Source: JBKCUA01 sp046318675 (GTDB lineage Bacteria; Pseudomonadota; Alphaproteobacteria; JAJTHO01). From it: a DNA stretch of 50,991 bases. The stretch covers positions 1 to 50,991 of the forward strand of contig JBKCUA010000019.1 in assembly GCA_046318675.1 (NCBI GenBank). Reading direction: 5' to 3'. Each line of letters begins with the position of its first letter. Within the stretch, counting starts at the first letter, position 1. Both the position numbers and the translations under genes were made by a program. Positions 16,079 to 23,812 of this stretch are shown here, piece after piece. The notes beneath the pieces are model-generated. The model had not been told where the DNA came from. It searched no databases and saw only the letters and a list, made by a program, of their open reading frames with translations.

Positions 16079-16100
16079 CAGCCCCCAAGGGAGGGGGCTG
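16079..16100 (-). terminator. Terminator hairpin after the 525-residue gene
   Basis: CAGCCCCC and GGGGGCTG pair around a 6-base loop. On the minus strand the hairpin is followed by TTTCTTTTTC, fitting termination of the gene ending at 16124. It may also help end rsh on the plus strand, where no T-run follows. Confidence 0.7.
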
Positions 16101-16123
16101 CGTCGGTTATTTAGAAAACAGAG

Positions 16124-17701
16124 TTACGCGAGCCAAGCAGGGCGGCGTAAGCGTGTTTTAATGCCAGAAGTAGCCAACAAGAAATTGACGACTCCTTCTT
16201 TATAAACCCCACTAACAATTTGCCGTGCGTAATTAGAGTAATCTGCAAAATCTGTGTGCGTGGGATTGGCACGTTTAACAGATGTTACAATCAGATTGAA
16301 TGCTCCCTCGATTTTATGAGGGACATCAAATTGTTCACCCTTAAGCAACGGATTGCCATTTTTAGGGTCACTCCCAGTAATTGTCTCATCAGTTACATCT
16401 TCGTTAGAATGATGCAGTTCGCTAAGAACTTCAAACTGAGATTGATCGGGATTGTACCCAAGAAAACGCATTGCTCCGGCTGCATCACCATGCGTTGTTG
16501 AAATTGCTCCTTTCGCGATTGCGTCGGTCAGGAACCATTTCAGAGCTGGCATAATCGCGGGCAGAAGATCAGTGACGCCATCCCCATTTTTATCGCATGT
16601 GTACACTGCGGCAGGAATCTGCTTGACAGTGTCCCATAACGATTCAGGATAGATCAGGTCAGAGAGCAAAAATTCAATTGGATTTTGGGGATTGATCGAA
16701 ACCTCATCCCAATATCCTTCAGGCGTTTTTGCAAACAGTGCATCAACAATCTGCTTGACCAATACGCCTTGGTGATCTTGCGGATCGGCATAGTAGTCAG
16801 TAGGCTTGTTGGTGGTACTAATTGAAAAACCTTGCCGCACACAAAGCTGCTGTAGAAAAACATAGGCAACTTTGTCGATCGTGTTTTGGGTAGGTTTCCA
16901 AAACGCAACTGTACGACGCGGGTTTTTGGTCACATCTTTTAGCCAGATCAGAATTGCAGGTACAACTCGATCAATCGGCGTTTCCATTATCGTGGTTAGG
17001 ATAAAAGAAGCAGGATCGAAAGTTGCCTTATCCCGATTTTCGCTATACGGGTCTAATGGCATTCCACGATACGTATCCCAATTGTTTACCCCGCGCTTGT
17101 TGACGACAACCTCATCAATAAGGCGGTGATCACGGTTGCCCGCTTCGCCATTAGGAATACCAAGTTTGCCATTTGTGTAGGAAACTTTTTTATTTCCCGA
17201 CGTTGGAAATTTGGCAATCGTGTAGCCCATCTCGCGATAGGCTTTCAGATAGTGCATGCACCGCATTTCGCCAGAATGGCGTTCCTGGGCCCACATGGGA
17301 ACAAGAATTGCGGGAACCGCAAGAATATCCAACACTGCCAAAGCATCCAGCAATCCAAACTCATCGGTCAGAGTAACGACGATGGGCTTTAGGCCGCAAT
17401 CGAGGTTTCCAACCTGATAGACGATGGCTTCTGGATAACCTGAAGGAGTAATGCTAGAACGCGTAAAACCGTGACTGTCAAACCACTCAACCGAGGGATT
17501 GAGTAGCTCATTCATTGCTTGGCGATTGCCGCCAAGAAAAGCAAGAATGTTCATGATTTTCAAAAAATGAAATGAATGTAAACACATGAGCCCCACACAA
17601 ACAGCTATCGCCATCGCCAGGACAAAAACCAACCCTTCCAAACGCATACGAGGCGCTTGGGGGACGAACAACGACAAATAGTTTGTGGTTGTAGAACTCA
17701 T
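16124..17701 (-). CDS. Hypothetical membrane-anchored protein, 525 residues
   Basis: I do not recognise this protein. From the ATG at 17701 it has one hydrophobic segment near residues 22-48 (LVFVLAMAIAVCVGLMCL), then a long soluble part. An EF-hand-like loop, DKNGDGVTD, lies in the last third, and the C-terminal region is polar and rich in Asn/Thr. A longer TTG-start form (from 17791) is possible but has no better ribosome binding site. Composition is AT-richer than rsh. The intrinsic terminator downstream supports an expressed unit. Topology suggests an exported or periplasmic domain. Confidence 0.55.
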   Translation of the reverse strand: MSSTTTNYLSLFVPQAPRMRLEGLVFVLAMAIAVCVGLMCLHSFHFLKIMNILAFLGGNRQAMNELLNPSVEWFDSHGFTRSSITPSGYPEAIVYQVGNLDCGLKPIVVTLTDEFGLLDALAVLDILAVPAILVPMWAQERHSGEMRCMHYLKAYREMGYTIAKFPTSGNKKVSYTNGKLGIPNGEAGNRDHRLIDEVVVNKRGVNNWDTYRGMPLDPYSENRDKATFDPASFILTTIMETPIDRVVPAILIWLKDVTKNPRRTVAFWKPTQNTIDKVAYVFLQQLCVRQGFSISTTNKPTDYYADPQDHQGVLVKQIVDALFAKTPEGYWDEVSINPQNPIEFLLSDLIYPESLWDTVKQIPAAVYTCDKNGDGVTDLLPAIMPALKWFLTDAIAKGAISTTHGDAAGAMRFLGYNPDQSQFEVLSELHHSNEDVTDETITGSDPKNGNPLLKGEQFDVPHKIEGAFNLIVTSVKRANPTHTDFADYSNYARQIVSGVYKEGVVNFLLATSGIKTRLRRPAWLA

Positions 17702-17862
17702 AACCCGGCATCGTATAGAGATTTCAGTTTTATATCTGTAAAATTCCGCACACTTTTCCTGAATCCTGTCCATAAAAACATATTTTTTCAACTTAGGGGG
17801 GATTTTTGTGGTCCTTTTTCACAATATGGGGGGGTGTGCAGAACAAAGAACAGCTGCTTTTG

Positions 17863-18001
17863 CCCCCTTCTCCCGCGCAGCGGGGGAAGGTGAGGAAGGG
17901 GGTGTTTAAAATAAGAAAAACCAATTATTTGTTCTCATGTTTCTCACCCCCCTCCCCGCAAGGCCATCGACCTTGCGCCTCCCCCGCTACGCAGGGGAGG
18001 G
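17863..18001. repeat. GC-rich palindromic repeats, tandem pair (copies 4 and 5)
   Basis: One unit at 17863-17902 (CCCCCTTCTCCCGCGCAGCG then GGGGAAGGTGAGGAAGGGGG) and one at 17945-18001 (CCCCCTCCCCGC.. and GCAGGGGAGGG, with CAAGGCCATCGACCTTGCG as inner palindrome). They fill the intergenic gap before the PIN toxin operon. Bases 18008-18055 (CTTGTGTGCATAGGGTAGGG) recur inverted at about 48370-48406. Confidence 0.65.
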
Positions 18002-18085
18002 AGCTACACCGCGCCTTTCAATAGGCTCATAAGACTTGTGTGCATAGGGTAGGGTTTACACCTCTGCGAGAGAATGACACTTGTG

Positions 18086-18106
18086 GTATCATATATAGTA
18101 TGATAC
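18086..18106. promoter_or_regulatory. Palindromic operator of the PIN toxin-antitoxin operon
   Basis: GTATCATA-TATAG-TATGATAC is a perfect 8-base inverted repeat ending 10 bases before the toxin ATG. It contains a -10-like TATAGT, so a bound antitoxin would block the promoter. Such autoregulation is usual for toxin-antitoxin operons. The binding protein is inferred. Confidence 0.65.
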
Positions 18107-18116
18107 TATTTTACGC

Positions 18117-18539
18117 ATGAAGGTTGTGCTGGATACCGATGTGGTGGTGGCGGGGTTGCGGAGTCCTTCCGGGGCTTCGGCAGAAGTGCTGCGCCGTGTG
18201 CTGCGGGACGAACTCACTATTCTTATCAGCGTGGCCTTAGCCCTTGAGTATGAAGCCATTTGTCATCTTGCGGAACATCGCCTAGCGGCGGGGGCGTCGG
18301 CACAGGATGTTGAGAATCTGCTGGATGCCTTGATGGGCAAGGCCATTCCTGTCAACATTCACTACCAATGGCGCCCGCAATTGCACGATGCGGCGGATGA
18401 AATGGTGCTGGAAGCCGCCGTCAATGGTCAGGCCGACGCCATTGTTACCTTCAACCTTCGGGATTACAGCACCGCACCGCAACGCTTTGGTATTCAGCTT
18501 TTAACCCCCAGTGATTTTTTACGAAAGGTATCCTCATGA
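18117..18539 (+). CDS. PIN-domain toxin (putative TA toxin, COG1569 type)
   Basis: A 140-residue PIN-domain RNase. It starts with KVVLDTDVVVAGLRSPSGAS, where D6 is the first metal ligand of the fold. LEYEAICH supplies a central glutamate, and DAADEMVLEAAVNGQADAIV, then TFNLRDY, the C-terminal acidic residues. Members cleave RNA and arrest growth when freed from their antitoxin. The antitoxin ATG overlaps the toxin stop (ATGA). A palindromic operator precedes the ATG. The toxin-first order is reversed relative to most VapBC loci. Confidence 0.88.
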   Translation: MKVVLDTDVVVAGLRSPSGASAEVLRRVLRDELTILISVALALEYEAICHLAEHRLAAGASAQDVENLLDALMGKAIPVNIHYQWRPQLHDAADEMVLEAAVNGQADAIVTFNLRDYSTAPQRFGIQLLTPSDFLRKVSS

Positions 18540-18793
18540 GCAGCAAAGCCGTTACCATGTCCCTTCGGTTGCCCGTTTCCCTCAAAGCCGCGCTGGAGAA
18601 AATTGCCGCCGCCGACGGCAGCAGCATGAACCAGTTTCTGGTCATGGCCGCCGCCGAAAAACTGGCCTCCATTCAAACCGCAGAAACCTTCTTTGCCGAA
18701 CGGCGAGGGCGGGGGGATGTTGAGCGTGCGCTGGCGTTCCTCAGCCGCAAGGGTGGGGAGCAACCGCGCGGGGGGGATGAGGGGGTTGTTTGA
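18536..18793 (+). CDS. Ribbon-helix-helix antitoxin partner of the PIN toxin
   Basis: An 85-residue protein with the RHH/HicB-like segment KAVTMSLRLPVSLKAALEKI and SMNQFLVMAAAEKLA (DNA-binding strand plus helices), and a C-terminal tail RALAFLSRKGGEQPR-GDE of the type that wraps toxins. It overlaps the toxin stop by 4 bases, so translation is coupled. The 3' 70 bases (18711-18780) are duplicated as a fragment at 20321-20391. Confidence 0.82.
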   Translation: MSSKAVTMSLRLPVSLKAALEKIAAADGSSMNQFLVMAAAEKLASIQTAETFFAERRGRGDVERALAFLSRKGGEQPRGGDEGVV

Positions 18794-18810
18794 GCGTTCG
18801 GTACATTTCA

Positions 18811-19572
18811 TCATGCGGCCAGCTCATGCCTTATGTGCTCTCGATCGCTCCACAAAACAGGCTTAATATCATAGTTTCGAAGCGCATCTGTAACGCTGCT
18901 TGATACATGTCGGTCATTGTCATTTACGAAGGCGTAAGCTTTTGAATTTTCAGGCCGTTGATCTCTCGTATCCATCCAATCCATTATTATTAAGTCAGCA
19001 CTGTTTTTTACAGGATTATTGATGGTTTTTATAATTCGTTCTGGTGCAGATGTTGATTTAGAAATAAGAAAGTCAAATTTACGAGCAAACCCAGATTTTC
19101 CAATGAAGGAAATTTGTTCAGAGTATCTAATGCTTGAAACATCAAGCCATGCACGAACATCTTCAAAAAATAAACTGGCAATATGTGGTTCTGCTAGATA
19201 AAACATATCATTCACAGAGAGCATAGCTTGAATAAGATTGTGTTTTCTTAGGGCAAAATTGTCTTCATTGGCGTTGACTTGAAGGGCATCTTTATTATTA
19301 GAAACACCGTAGCCATTTAAAGTCATCTGTAAAAGTTTTTGTCTTTTATTGCTGTCAAGTACACAGCCCTCTTGGGCAAGTCCACCAATAGTGCTGCCAT
19401 CGTCAGTTAATAAAAACCCATCTTCTTGTTTTTTAAGATAAATTTGAATATAATCATTGTTTCGGTCTAAATATGGCGTTGTGATTTCAGCCCACTGATC
19501 GATTTGTTTCCAAACAGTCTTATCGCGTAGCCAACTATAATACCTATCAAGGAGGTTTTGTATGTCACTCAT
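18811..19572 (-). CDS. DUF1828/DUF1829 domain protein
   Basis: A 253-residue protein. The N-terminal half matches DUF1828 (YYSWLRDKTVWKQ, EITTPYLDRNNDYIQIYLKK, FLLTDDGSTIGGL) and the C-terminal half DUF1829 (FDFLISKSTSAPERIIKTIN, AYAFVNDNDRH). Biochemical function is unknown; genes of this type lie near restriction and toxin-antitoxin loci. The ATG overlaps the stop of the DUF6978-like gene upstream (ATGA), which fixes the start. It is AT-rich relative to core genes. Confidence 0.75.
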   Translation of the reverse strand: MSDIQNLLDRYYSWLRDKTVWKQIDQWAEITTPYLDRNNDYIQIYLKKQEDGFLLTDDGSTIGGLAQEGCVLDSNKRQKLLQMTLNGYGVSNNKDALQVNANEDNFALRKHNLIQAMLSVNDMFYLAEPHIASLFFEDVRAWLDVSSIRYSEQISFIGKSGFARKFDFLISKSTSAPERIIKTINNPVKNSADLIIMDWMDTRDQRPENSKAYAFVNDNDRHVSSSVTDALRNYDIKPVLWSDREHIRHELAA

Positions 19573-20021
19573 GAGAATAAACCCCTGATAATGCATGCAA
19601 ATTGAATAATATTACAGAATCTCATGAAGTCTTCGAGTGTTTGAAAAGCGTCATCTAAATTGCTAAATTTGTCATTGGGAATTTCAAATGCCCATTTCAA
19701 ACCATATCCTTCTCTGTAAAGATGCAAGTGACGCATGGGTACTTCTTGACCATCAGGGTTACGGTGCGGAGGACCATCAAGATCAAGACGCGCTAAACCG
19801 ATAATTTTCCTGCCTCTAAAATGATGATTACGTTTTGAAAGATTGATGGTATACCGAGTATAATTAAGAATAAACTCTTCGCGCCCATTTTGGGCAATAA
19901 AATTAAGATCGATACTTCCTCCTAAATCTGGTAAATTTATTGGGAGATCACTTGCAACAGCAATTTTCTCAAGCGCAAGAAGCGCATCACCCTCAGCTTG
20001 AGTCAAAAGCAATTCAGCCAT
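19569..20021 (-). CDS. DUF6978-like protein
   Basis: A 150-residue basic protein (NYTRYTINLSKRNHHFRGRK, DLDGPPHRNPDG, RHLHLYREGYGLKWAFEIP). I link it to the DUF6978 group from the RLDLDGPPHRNPDG and HLHLY-EGYGLKWA motifs and from its pairing with DUF1828. Function unknown. Its ATG overlaps the stop of an hsdS 3' fragment and its own stop overlaps the DUF1828 start, so the pair was once the tail of a restriction-modification operon. Confidence 0.6.
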   Translation of the reverse strand: MAELLLTQAEGDALLALEKIAVASDLPINLPDLGGSIDLNFIAQNGREEFILNYTRYTINLSKRNHHFRGRKIIGLARLDLDGPPHRNPDGQEVPMRHLHLYREGYGLKWAFEIPNDKFSNLDDAFQTLEDFMRFCNIIQFACIIRGLFS

Positions 20022-20130
20022 TGTTGCTTACCTCCGCCATTTTTTCTGCATCCTTTACGCGAATTTGGCTAGAGAAAATTTTAGGAAGCATGATGTGGCC
20101 TAGGGCAGCGAGGTTTTGGAAACTACCTAA
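20014..20130 (-). pseudogene. Type I restriction specificity subunit (hsdS), 3' fragment
   Basis: The minus strand encodes NLAALGHIMLPKIFSSQIRV then KDAEKMAEVSNNG and a stop. This is the conserved C-terminus of HsdS (..LLPKL-SGE-RV-DAEK). Everything upstream is lost and replaced by a patchwork of other fragments. The TGA overlaps the ATG of the DUF6978-like gene, showing the former operon order. It is separate from the intact hsd locus at 35-42 kb. Confidence 0.8.
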
Positions 20131-20177
20131 AAATAACGAGACGCAAAACCTAAACCATTTTGAAAAAAATAAAACAC

Positions 20178-20296
20178 CTACCCCCCCACCACCCCCAAAA
20201 ACCGCTCCTCATCCCACACCTCCACCCCCAGCCCCCGCGCTTTGTCGAGCTTACTCCCCGCGGCATCGCCGTTGCCTTGAGTGAAGATAACCGTCG
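20178..20296 (-). pseudogene. LigA-like BRCT-domain 3' fragment
   Basis: Minus-strand reading gives TVIFTQGNGDAAGSKLDKAR, then GLGVEVWDEERFLGVVGG and a stop. From AAGSKLDKARGLGVEVWDE onward it nearly matches the end of ligA at 27418-27504 in both protein and DNA, while the residues before differ. It is therefore either a duplicated ligA end or the end of a related BRCT gene. Confidence 0.75.
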
Positions 20297-20306
20297 TTTA
20301 TTGACA

Positions 20307-20330
20307 CCTTCCCCCGCGTGCGGGGGGATG
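20307..20330. repeat. GC-rich palindromic repeat, copy 6
   Basis: ACCTTCCCCCGC-GT-GCGGGGGGA, a short member of the GC-rich palindrome family, lies at the junction between the BRCT fragment and the antitoxin fragment. Confidence 0.5.
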
Positions 20331-20391
20331 TTGACCGCGCGCTGGCGTTCCTCAGCCGCAAGGGTGGCGAGCAACCGCGCGGGGGGGATGA
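20321..20391 (+). pseudogene. Duplicated 3' end of the RHH antitoxin gene
   Basis: About 70 bases are almost identical to 18711-18780 (CTGGCGTTCCTCAGCCGCAA and flanks, three visible differences). They encode the ALAFLSRKGGEQPR tail of the antitoxin. No start and no toxin are attached. Confidence 0.8.
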
Positions 20392-20421
20392 ACACACAGC
20401 AACGCCGTTGCCTTGAGTGAA

Positions 20422-20470
20422 GGGCATCTCTATTAACCTCATTTCTAGGGCGATTGGCGTTGTCAGGTCT
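20422..20470. repeat. Palindromic element, one-ended copy at methyltransferase junction
   Basis: GGGCATCTCTATTAACC plus the common interior TTTCTAGGGCGATTGGCG. It sits exactly where the methyltransferase loses its N-terminal part, and contributes the TTG at 20454 to that frame. A 19-base GCCGTTGCCTTGAGTGAAG just before it repeats 20268-20286. Confidence 0.8.
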
Positions 20471-21419
20471 AAAGGTTTTAAACCCACTGTTTCTGGATGA
20501 TCTGCGGGCAGTATTAGAGGCAGCGGGTAAAAATACTCCCAAGCTAAGAGCGCTGAGGCAGCGCATCAGCAAAATCCGCGTGTTTGACCCCGCCTGTGGC
20601 TCGGGCAATTTTTTGGTGATTGCGTATAAGGAATTGCGGGCGATAGAGGCGGAGATTATCCTTCGCCTCAATCTTCAGGTTTCAGCAACCAAAAGCGGGA
20701 TTCCGCTCACCAATTTTCGCGGTATTGAGCTGCGCGATTTTGCCGCCGAGATTGCCCGCCTTGCCCTAATTATCGCTGAATACCAATGTGATGTGCAATA
20801 CTTGGGCGAAAAGCTGGCGCTGGATTCATTCCTGCCCCTTGATAGTGAAAATTGGATCACACAAGGGAATGCCCTGCGGCTCGATTGGCTGGGCATCTGC
20901 CCGCCCACCGGCAAGGCCGTCAAACTGCGCCGCGATGATATGCCCCTGTTGCCCGTTGAGGGCAACCAAACAGAAATGGATTTCCAAAACGAAGGCGGCG
21001 AAACGTATATTTGCGGTAATCCGCCATATTTAGGTAGCAAGTGGCAAGATGAAGACCAAAAACGTGACCTGAAAGGCATTTTTGACCATCGCTGCAAAAC
21101 GTGGAAATCGCTGGATTATGTGGCGGGTTGGTTCATGCAGGCCGCCGATTATGGCACACACACCAATGCGGCAGCGGCGTTTGTTTCCACTAATTCTATC
21201 TGCCAAGGGCAGCAAGTGCCGATTCTCTGGCCGCTGATTTTCAAGACAGGGCATGAAATTTCCTTTGCCCATACCAGCTTCAAATGGGCGAACCTTGCCA
21301 ACCATAATGCGGGAGTGACCGTGGTAATTGTGGGGATTTCCAATCATGCAGGGGTAAGGCGGCTATTTGGTTACGCTGTGGCGTATTGTACTGACGTTAA
21401 TAGCGGGGCGTATTACTGA
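20454..21419 (+). pseudogene. MmeI-type class I DNA methyltransferase, both ends lost
   Basis: The frame encodes the central part of a large type IIG/MmeI-family DNA methyltransferase: NPLFLDDLRAVLEAAG, motif I VFDPACGSGNFLVIAYKELR, then RGIELRDFAAEIARLAL, and motif IV NPPYLGSKWQ. It is followed by AAAAFVSTNSICQGQQVP and VTVVIVGISNHAG. Intact relatives are around 900 residues; here only ~310 remain. The N-terminus is cut at a palindromic element, and after RRLF the sequence turns into unrelated residues and stops. Not expected to be functional. Confidence 0.85.
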
Positions 21420-21540
21420 AATATTTGCAGTCTTCCCGATCCAAACCCAAAATGACCATGGCATGACCAATTCGCACAAGGTGATATGGATTCATGACCG
21501 CACCGTTGGCAACAGCACGCCTTAATTTTATCGCGACAGT

Positions 21541-21614
21541 TTTTGTCGTGAAACTTGCTTTCGCGTCACTTTTCGGCATAATGTGTCGTGAAAAGCAAAA
21601 AAGTGTCGTGAAAA
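21541..21614 (+). promoter_or_regulatory. Repeated TGTCGTGAAA boxes upstream of the fic gene
   Basis: The box (T)GTCGTGAAA occurs at about 21544, 21584 and 21604, spaced 40 and 20 bases apart, so all copies lie on the same DNA face. The first is also preceded by an imperfect inverted CGCGACAG. The last ends at the fic ATG. They look like operator sites for a regulator, possibly the Fic protein's own N-terminal winged-helix region. Confidence 0.5.
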
Positions 21615-22979
21615 ATGCCTCCACAAGAAACAGTCCAGCAGGAAACTGATGCCGTTTGGAAAGCCCTACAAGGCTTTCCAGAAGGAGCAGTGATTGAAGA
21701 AATAGAAAGGGCGTTAGCTGTCCCTCCCCTGAGGCGGACACTTGGGCGTCGGCTTGCAAAAATGGCAGCAGATGGGCGCGTTACCCTTAAAGGCAAGGGA
21801 CGTGCGACACGATATATTGCTAGCGCCGAACCATTGCAAAACATTGATACAGGCGCAACAATTCCTTTATCAGCACAAGCGCAGCGTATTCGCCGCACGG
21901 TTAATCTCCCCAAAAACCAGCGTACCCCTGTGGGTTACAATCGTGATTTTTTAGAGCGGTATATCCCGAATAAAACACCCTATCTGTCTGAGGCTGAACG
22001 AACGCAGCTCCATACCATGGGCAGAACAGCAGGCACAACACAACCAGCGGGAACATATGCGAAACAGATTCTGCACCGCTTGCTGATTGATCTGTCATGG
22101 AACTCAAGCCGCTTAGAGGGCAATACCTACTCACTGCTGGAGACTGAACGCCTGCTGTCTTTCGGAGAGGTCGCCGCTGGCAAATCCGCACAGGATGCCC
22201 AGATGATCCTCAACCACAAAGATGCTATCGAGTTTCTGGTAGAATCAGCTGTGGATATTGGCTTTAACCGCTATACCATCCTCAACCTGCATGCGCTGCT
22301 TGCGAACAACTTGCTGCCCGATCCGCAGGCAGTAGGAAGGCTCAGGCACATCGCGGTTGGCATTGGCGGCTCGGTGTTTGAGCCATTATCCATACCGCAA
22401 CAAATCAATGACTATTTTGATATCATCCTGCACAAGGCATCCGCTATTGAAGATCCCTTTGAACAAGCATTTTTTGTCATGGTGCAGTTGCCGTATCTGC
22501 AACCGTTTGATGATGTGAACAAACGGGTATCGCGCCTGTCTATCAACATCCCCTTGCTTAAACATAATCTTGCACCGCTATCCTTTGTGGATGTGCCAGA
22601 CCAATACTATATACAAGGTATTTTGGGTGTTTACGAGCTGAACAGGATTGACCTGCTGAAAGACGTTTTCTTATGGGCTTATGGGCGTTCGGCAGCGCGG
22701 TATTCTGCGTTACGGCAAAACATTGGCGAGCCTGATCCGTTGCGTCTCAAATACCGCACGTTGCTGCAAACGGTGATTCATCAGATTGTGAGCGATGGTT
22801 TACGCGCTGATGCAGCGGCTGTGGTTATTCACACTTCCGCTGAATCGCTGCCTGAAAATGACAGATCACGGTTCAGAGAATTGGTTGAAACGGATCTGCT
22901 GGGGCTTAATGAAGGCAATTGTGCTCGGTATCGGGTAGATCTGCAGACATTTTTAGCATGGCACGAACGGTGGAAGTGA
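21615..22979 (+). CDS. Fic family protein with altered active site
   Basis: A 454-residue protein. Residues 1-75 look like a winged-helix DNA-binding region, and 115-350 form the Fic domain. The inhibitory motif SSRLEGN (164-170) fits class II Fic proteins. The active-site loop reads LQPFDDVNKRVSRL (295-308): the position of the catalytic His in HPFxxGNGR is Gln and the Gly/Arg pattern is altered. Normal Fic enzymes transfer AMP to hydroxyl groups; this one may have another chemistry or be a regulator. The C-terminal ~90 residues contain another helix-rich region. Direct repeats lie upstream. Confidence 0.85.
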   Translation: MPPQETVQQETDAVWKALQGFPEGAVIEEIERALAVPPLRRTLGRRLAKMAADGRVTLKGKGRATRYIASAEPLQNIDTGATIPLSAQAQRIRRTVNLPKNQRTPVGYNRDFLERYIPNKTPYLSEAERTQLHTMGRTAGTTQPAGTYAKQILHRLLIDLSWNSSRLEGNTYSLLETERLLSFGEVAAGKSAQDAQMILNHKDAIEFLVESAVDIGFNRYTILNLHALLANNLLPDPQAVGRLRHIAVGIGGSVFEPLSIPQQINDYFDIILHKASAIEDPFEQAFFVMVQLPYLQPFDDVNKRVSRLSINIPLLKHNLAPLSFVDVPDQYYIQGILGVYELNRIDLLKDVFLWAYGRSAARYSALRQNIGEPDPLRLKYRTLLQTVIHQIVSDGLRADAAAVVIHTSAESLPENDRSRFRELVETDLLGLNEGNCARYRVDLQTFLAWHERWK

Positions 22980-23053
22980 TGAGTGTATTCTGGCAACGAT
23001 AAGTAAGGCGTGGCACGATTAGGTGCATTACCCACAAAGATATCTGCGACTTT

Positions 23054-23812
23054 ATGAACAAGCAGCGGGATAAGCCGATTGATGCGAATCGTTCCCGCGC
23101 CTTATTATCGGCATTTTTTGGCTCGTGTGAAAAATGGGGGCTGATACCACGCGGTAGCAACCCCGTCACGGGTGCACCAAAATTCCCCGAAAACAAGCGG
23201 GAACGCTTTCTCAGCCTAGAGGAGTTCGCACGGCTAGAATCGGTACTGGCAGGGGCGGAAAAAACGCTCTCTGAAAGCCCCTATGTCATCGCCATGATTC
23301 GCCTGTTGATGCACACAGGTTGCCGCCCAGGCGAGATTCAAAACCTGCAATGGGCATGGGTGGATTTGGACAAGCGCAATATCCGCATGCCGCGCACCTC
23401 GACCAAGGAAAAACGCGCTAAGACGATTTTTATCACCGAACCGATGCTGGATATTTTTGCCAGCCTCAAACGGGTAGAGGGCAATCCTTATGTGATTTGC
23501 AGCGAGCGCATGGACGGCAAGCCCATGAACAACGTTGCCAAGGCATGGAAGCGGATTTGTGAGGCTGCCAAGCTGGAGTATCTACATCTGCATGATCTCC
23601 GCCACAGCCACGCCAGCATGGCCAACAGCCTTGGCTATTCCCTACCGATGATTGGCGCACTGCTGGGGCACAGCCAGTATCAGACAACGCTGCGCTATGC
23701 ACATCTGGCCGACACACAGCTACGGCAGGCGGCAGAGCATATCAGCAAGGCAATTGCGGAGACGAAGAAAAGTGCTGGGAAAGTAGTGCCGTTTAGACCA
23801 CTTTCTTTTTGA
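23054..23812 (+). CDS. Site-specific tyrosine recombinase, N-terminally truncated
   Basis: A 252-residue C-terminal part of a phage-type integrase. Catalytic residues are present: Arg in HTGCRPGEI, HDLRHSHAS, GHSQ and the nucleophile Tyr in TTLRYAHLAD. Upstream the frame continues back to about 23000 (IRCITHKDICDF) with part of the core-binding domain, then is lost, so about 100 N-terminal residues are missing. Activity is doubtful. It ends 20 bases into the convergent PepSY gene. The mobile element it belonged to may have carried the fic gene. Confidence 0.85.
   Translation: MNKQRDKPIDANRSRALLSAFFGSCEKWGLIPRGSNPVTGAPKFPENKRERFLSLEEFARLESVLAGAEKTLSESPYVIAMIRLLMHTGCRPGEIQNLQWAWVDLDKRNIRMPRTSTKEKRAKTIFITEPMLDIFASLKRVEGNPYVICSERMDGKPMNNVAKAWKRICEAAKLEYLHLHDLRHSHASMANSLGYSLPMIGALLGHSQYQTTLRYAHLADTQLRQAAEHISKAIAETKKSAGKVVPFRPLSF

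Noticed and set aside
16079..16100. Terminator for rsh on the plus strand
   Set aside because: The stem is not followed by a T-run on plus; the minus strand has one, so I assign it to the opposite gene.
21397..21579. A 60-codon minus-strand frame upstream of fic
   Set aside because: It covers the repeated boxes before fic, has no ribosome binding site that I can see and no recognised motif; it might be a remnant but cannot be supported.
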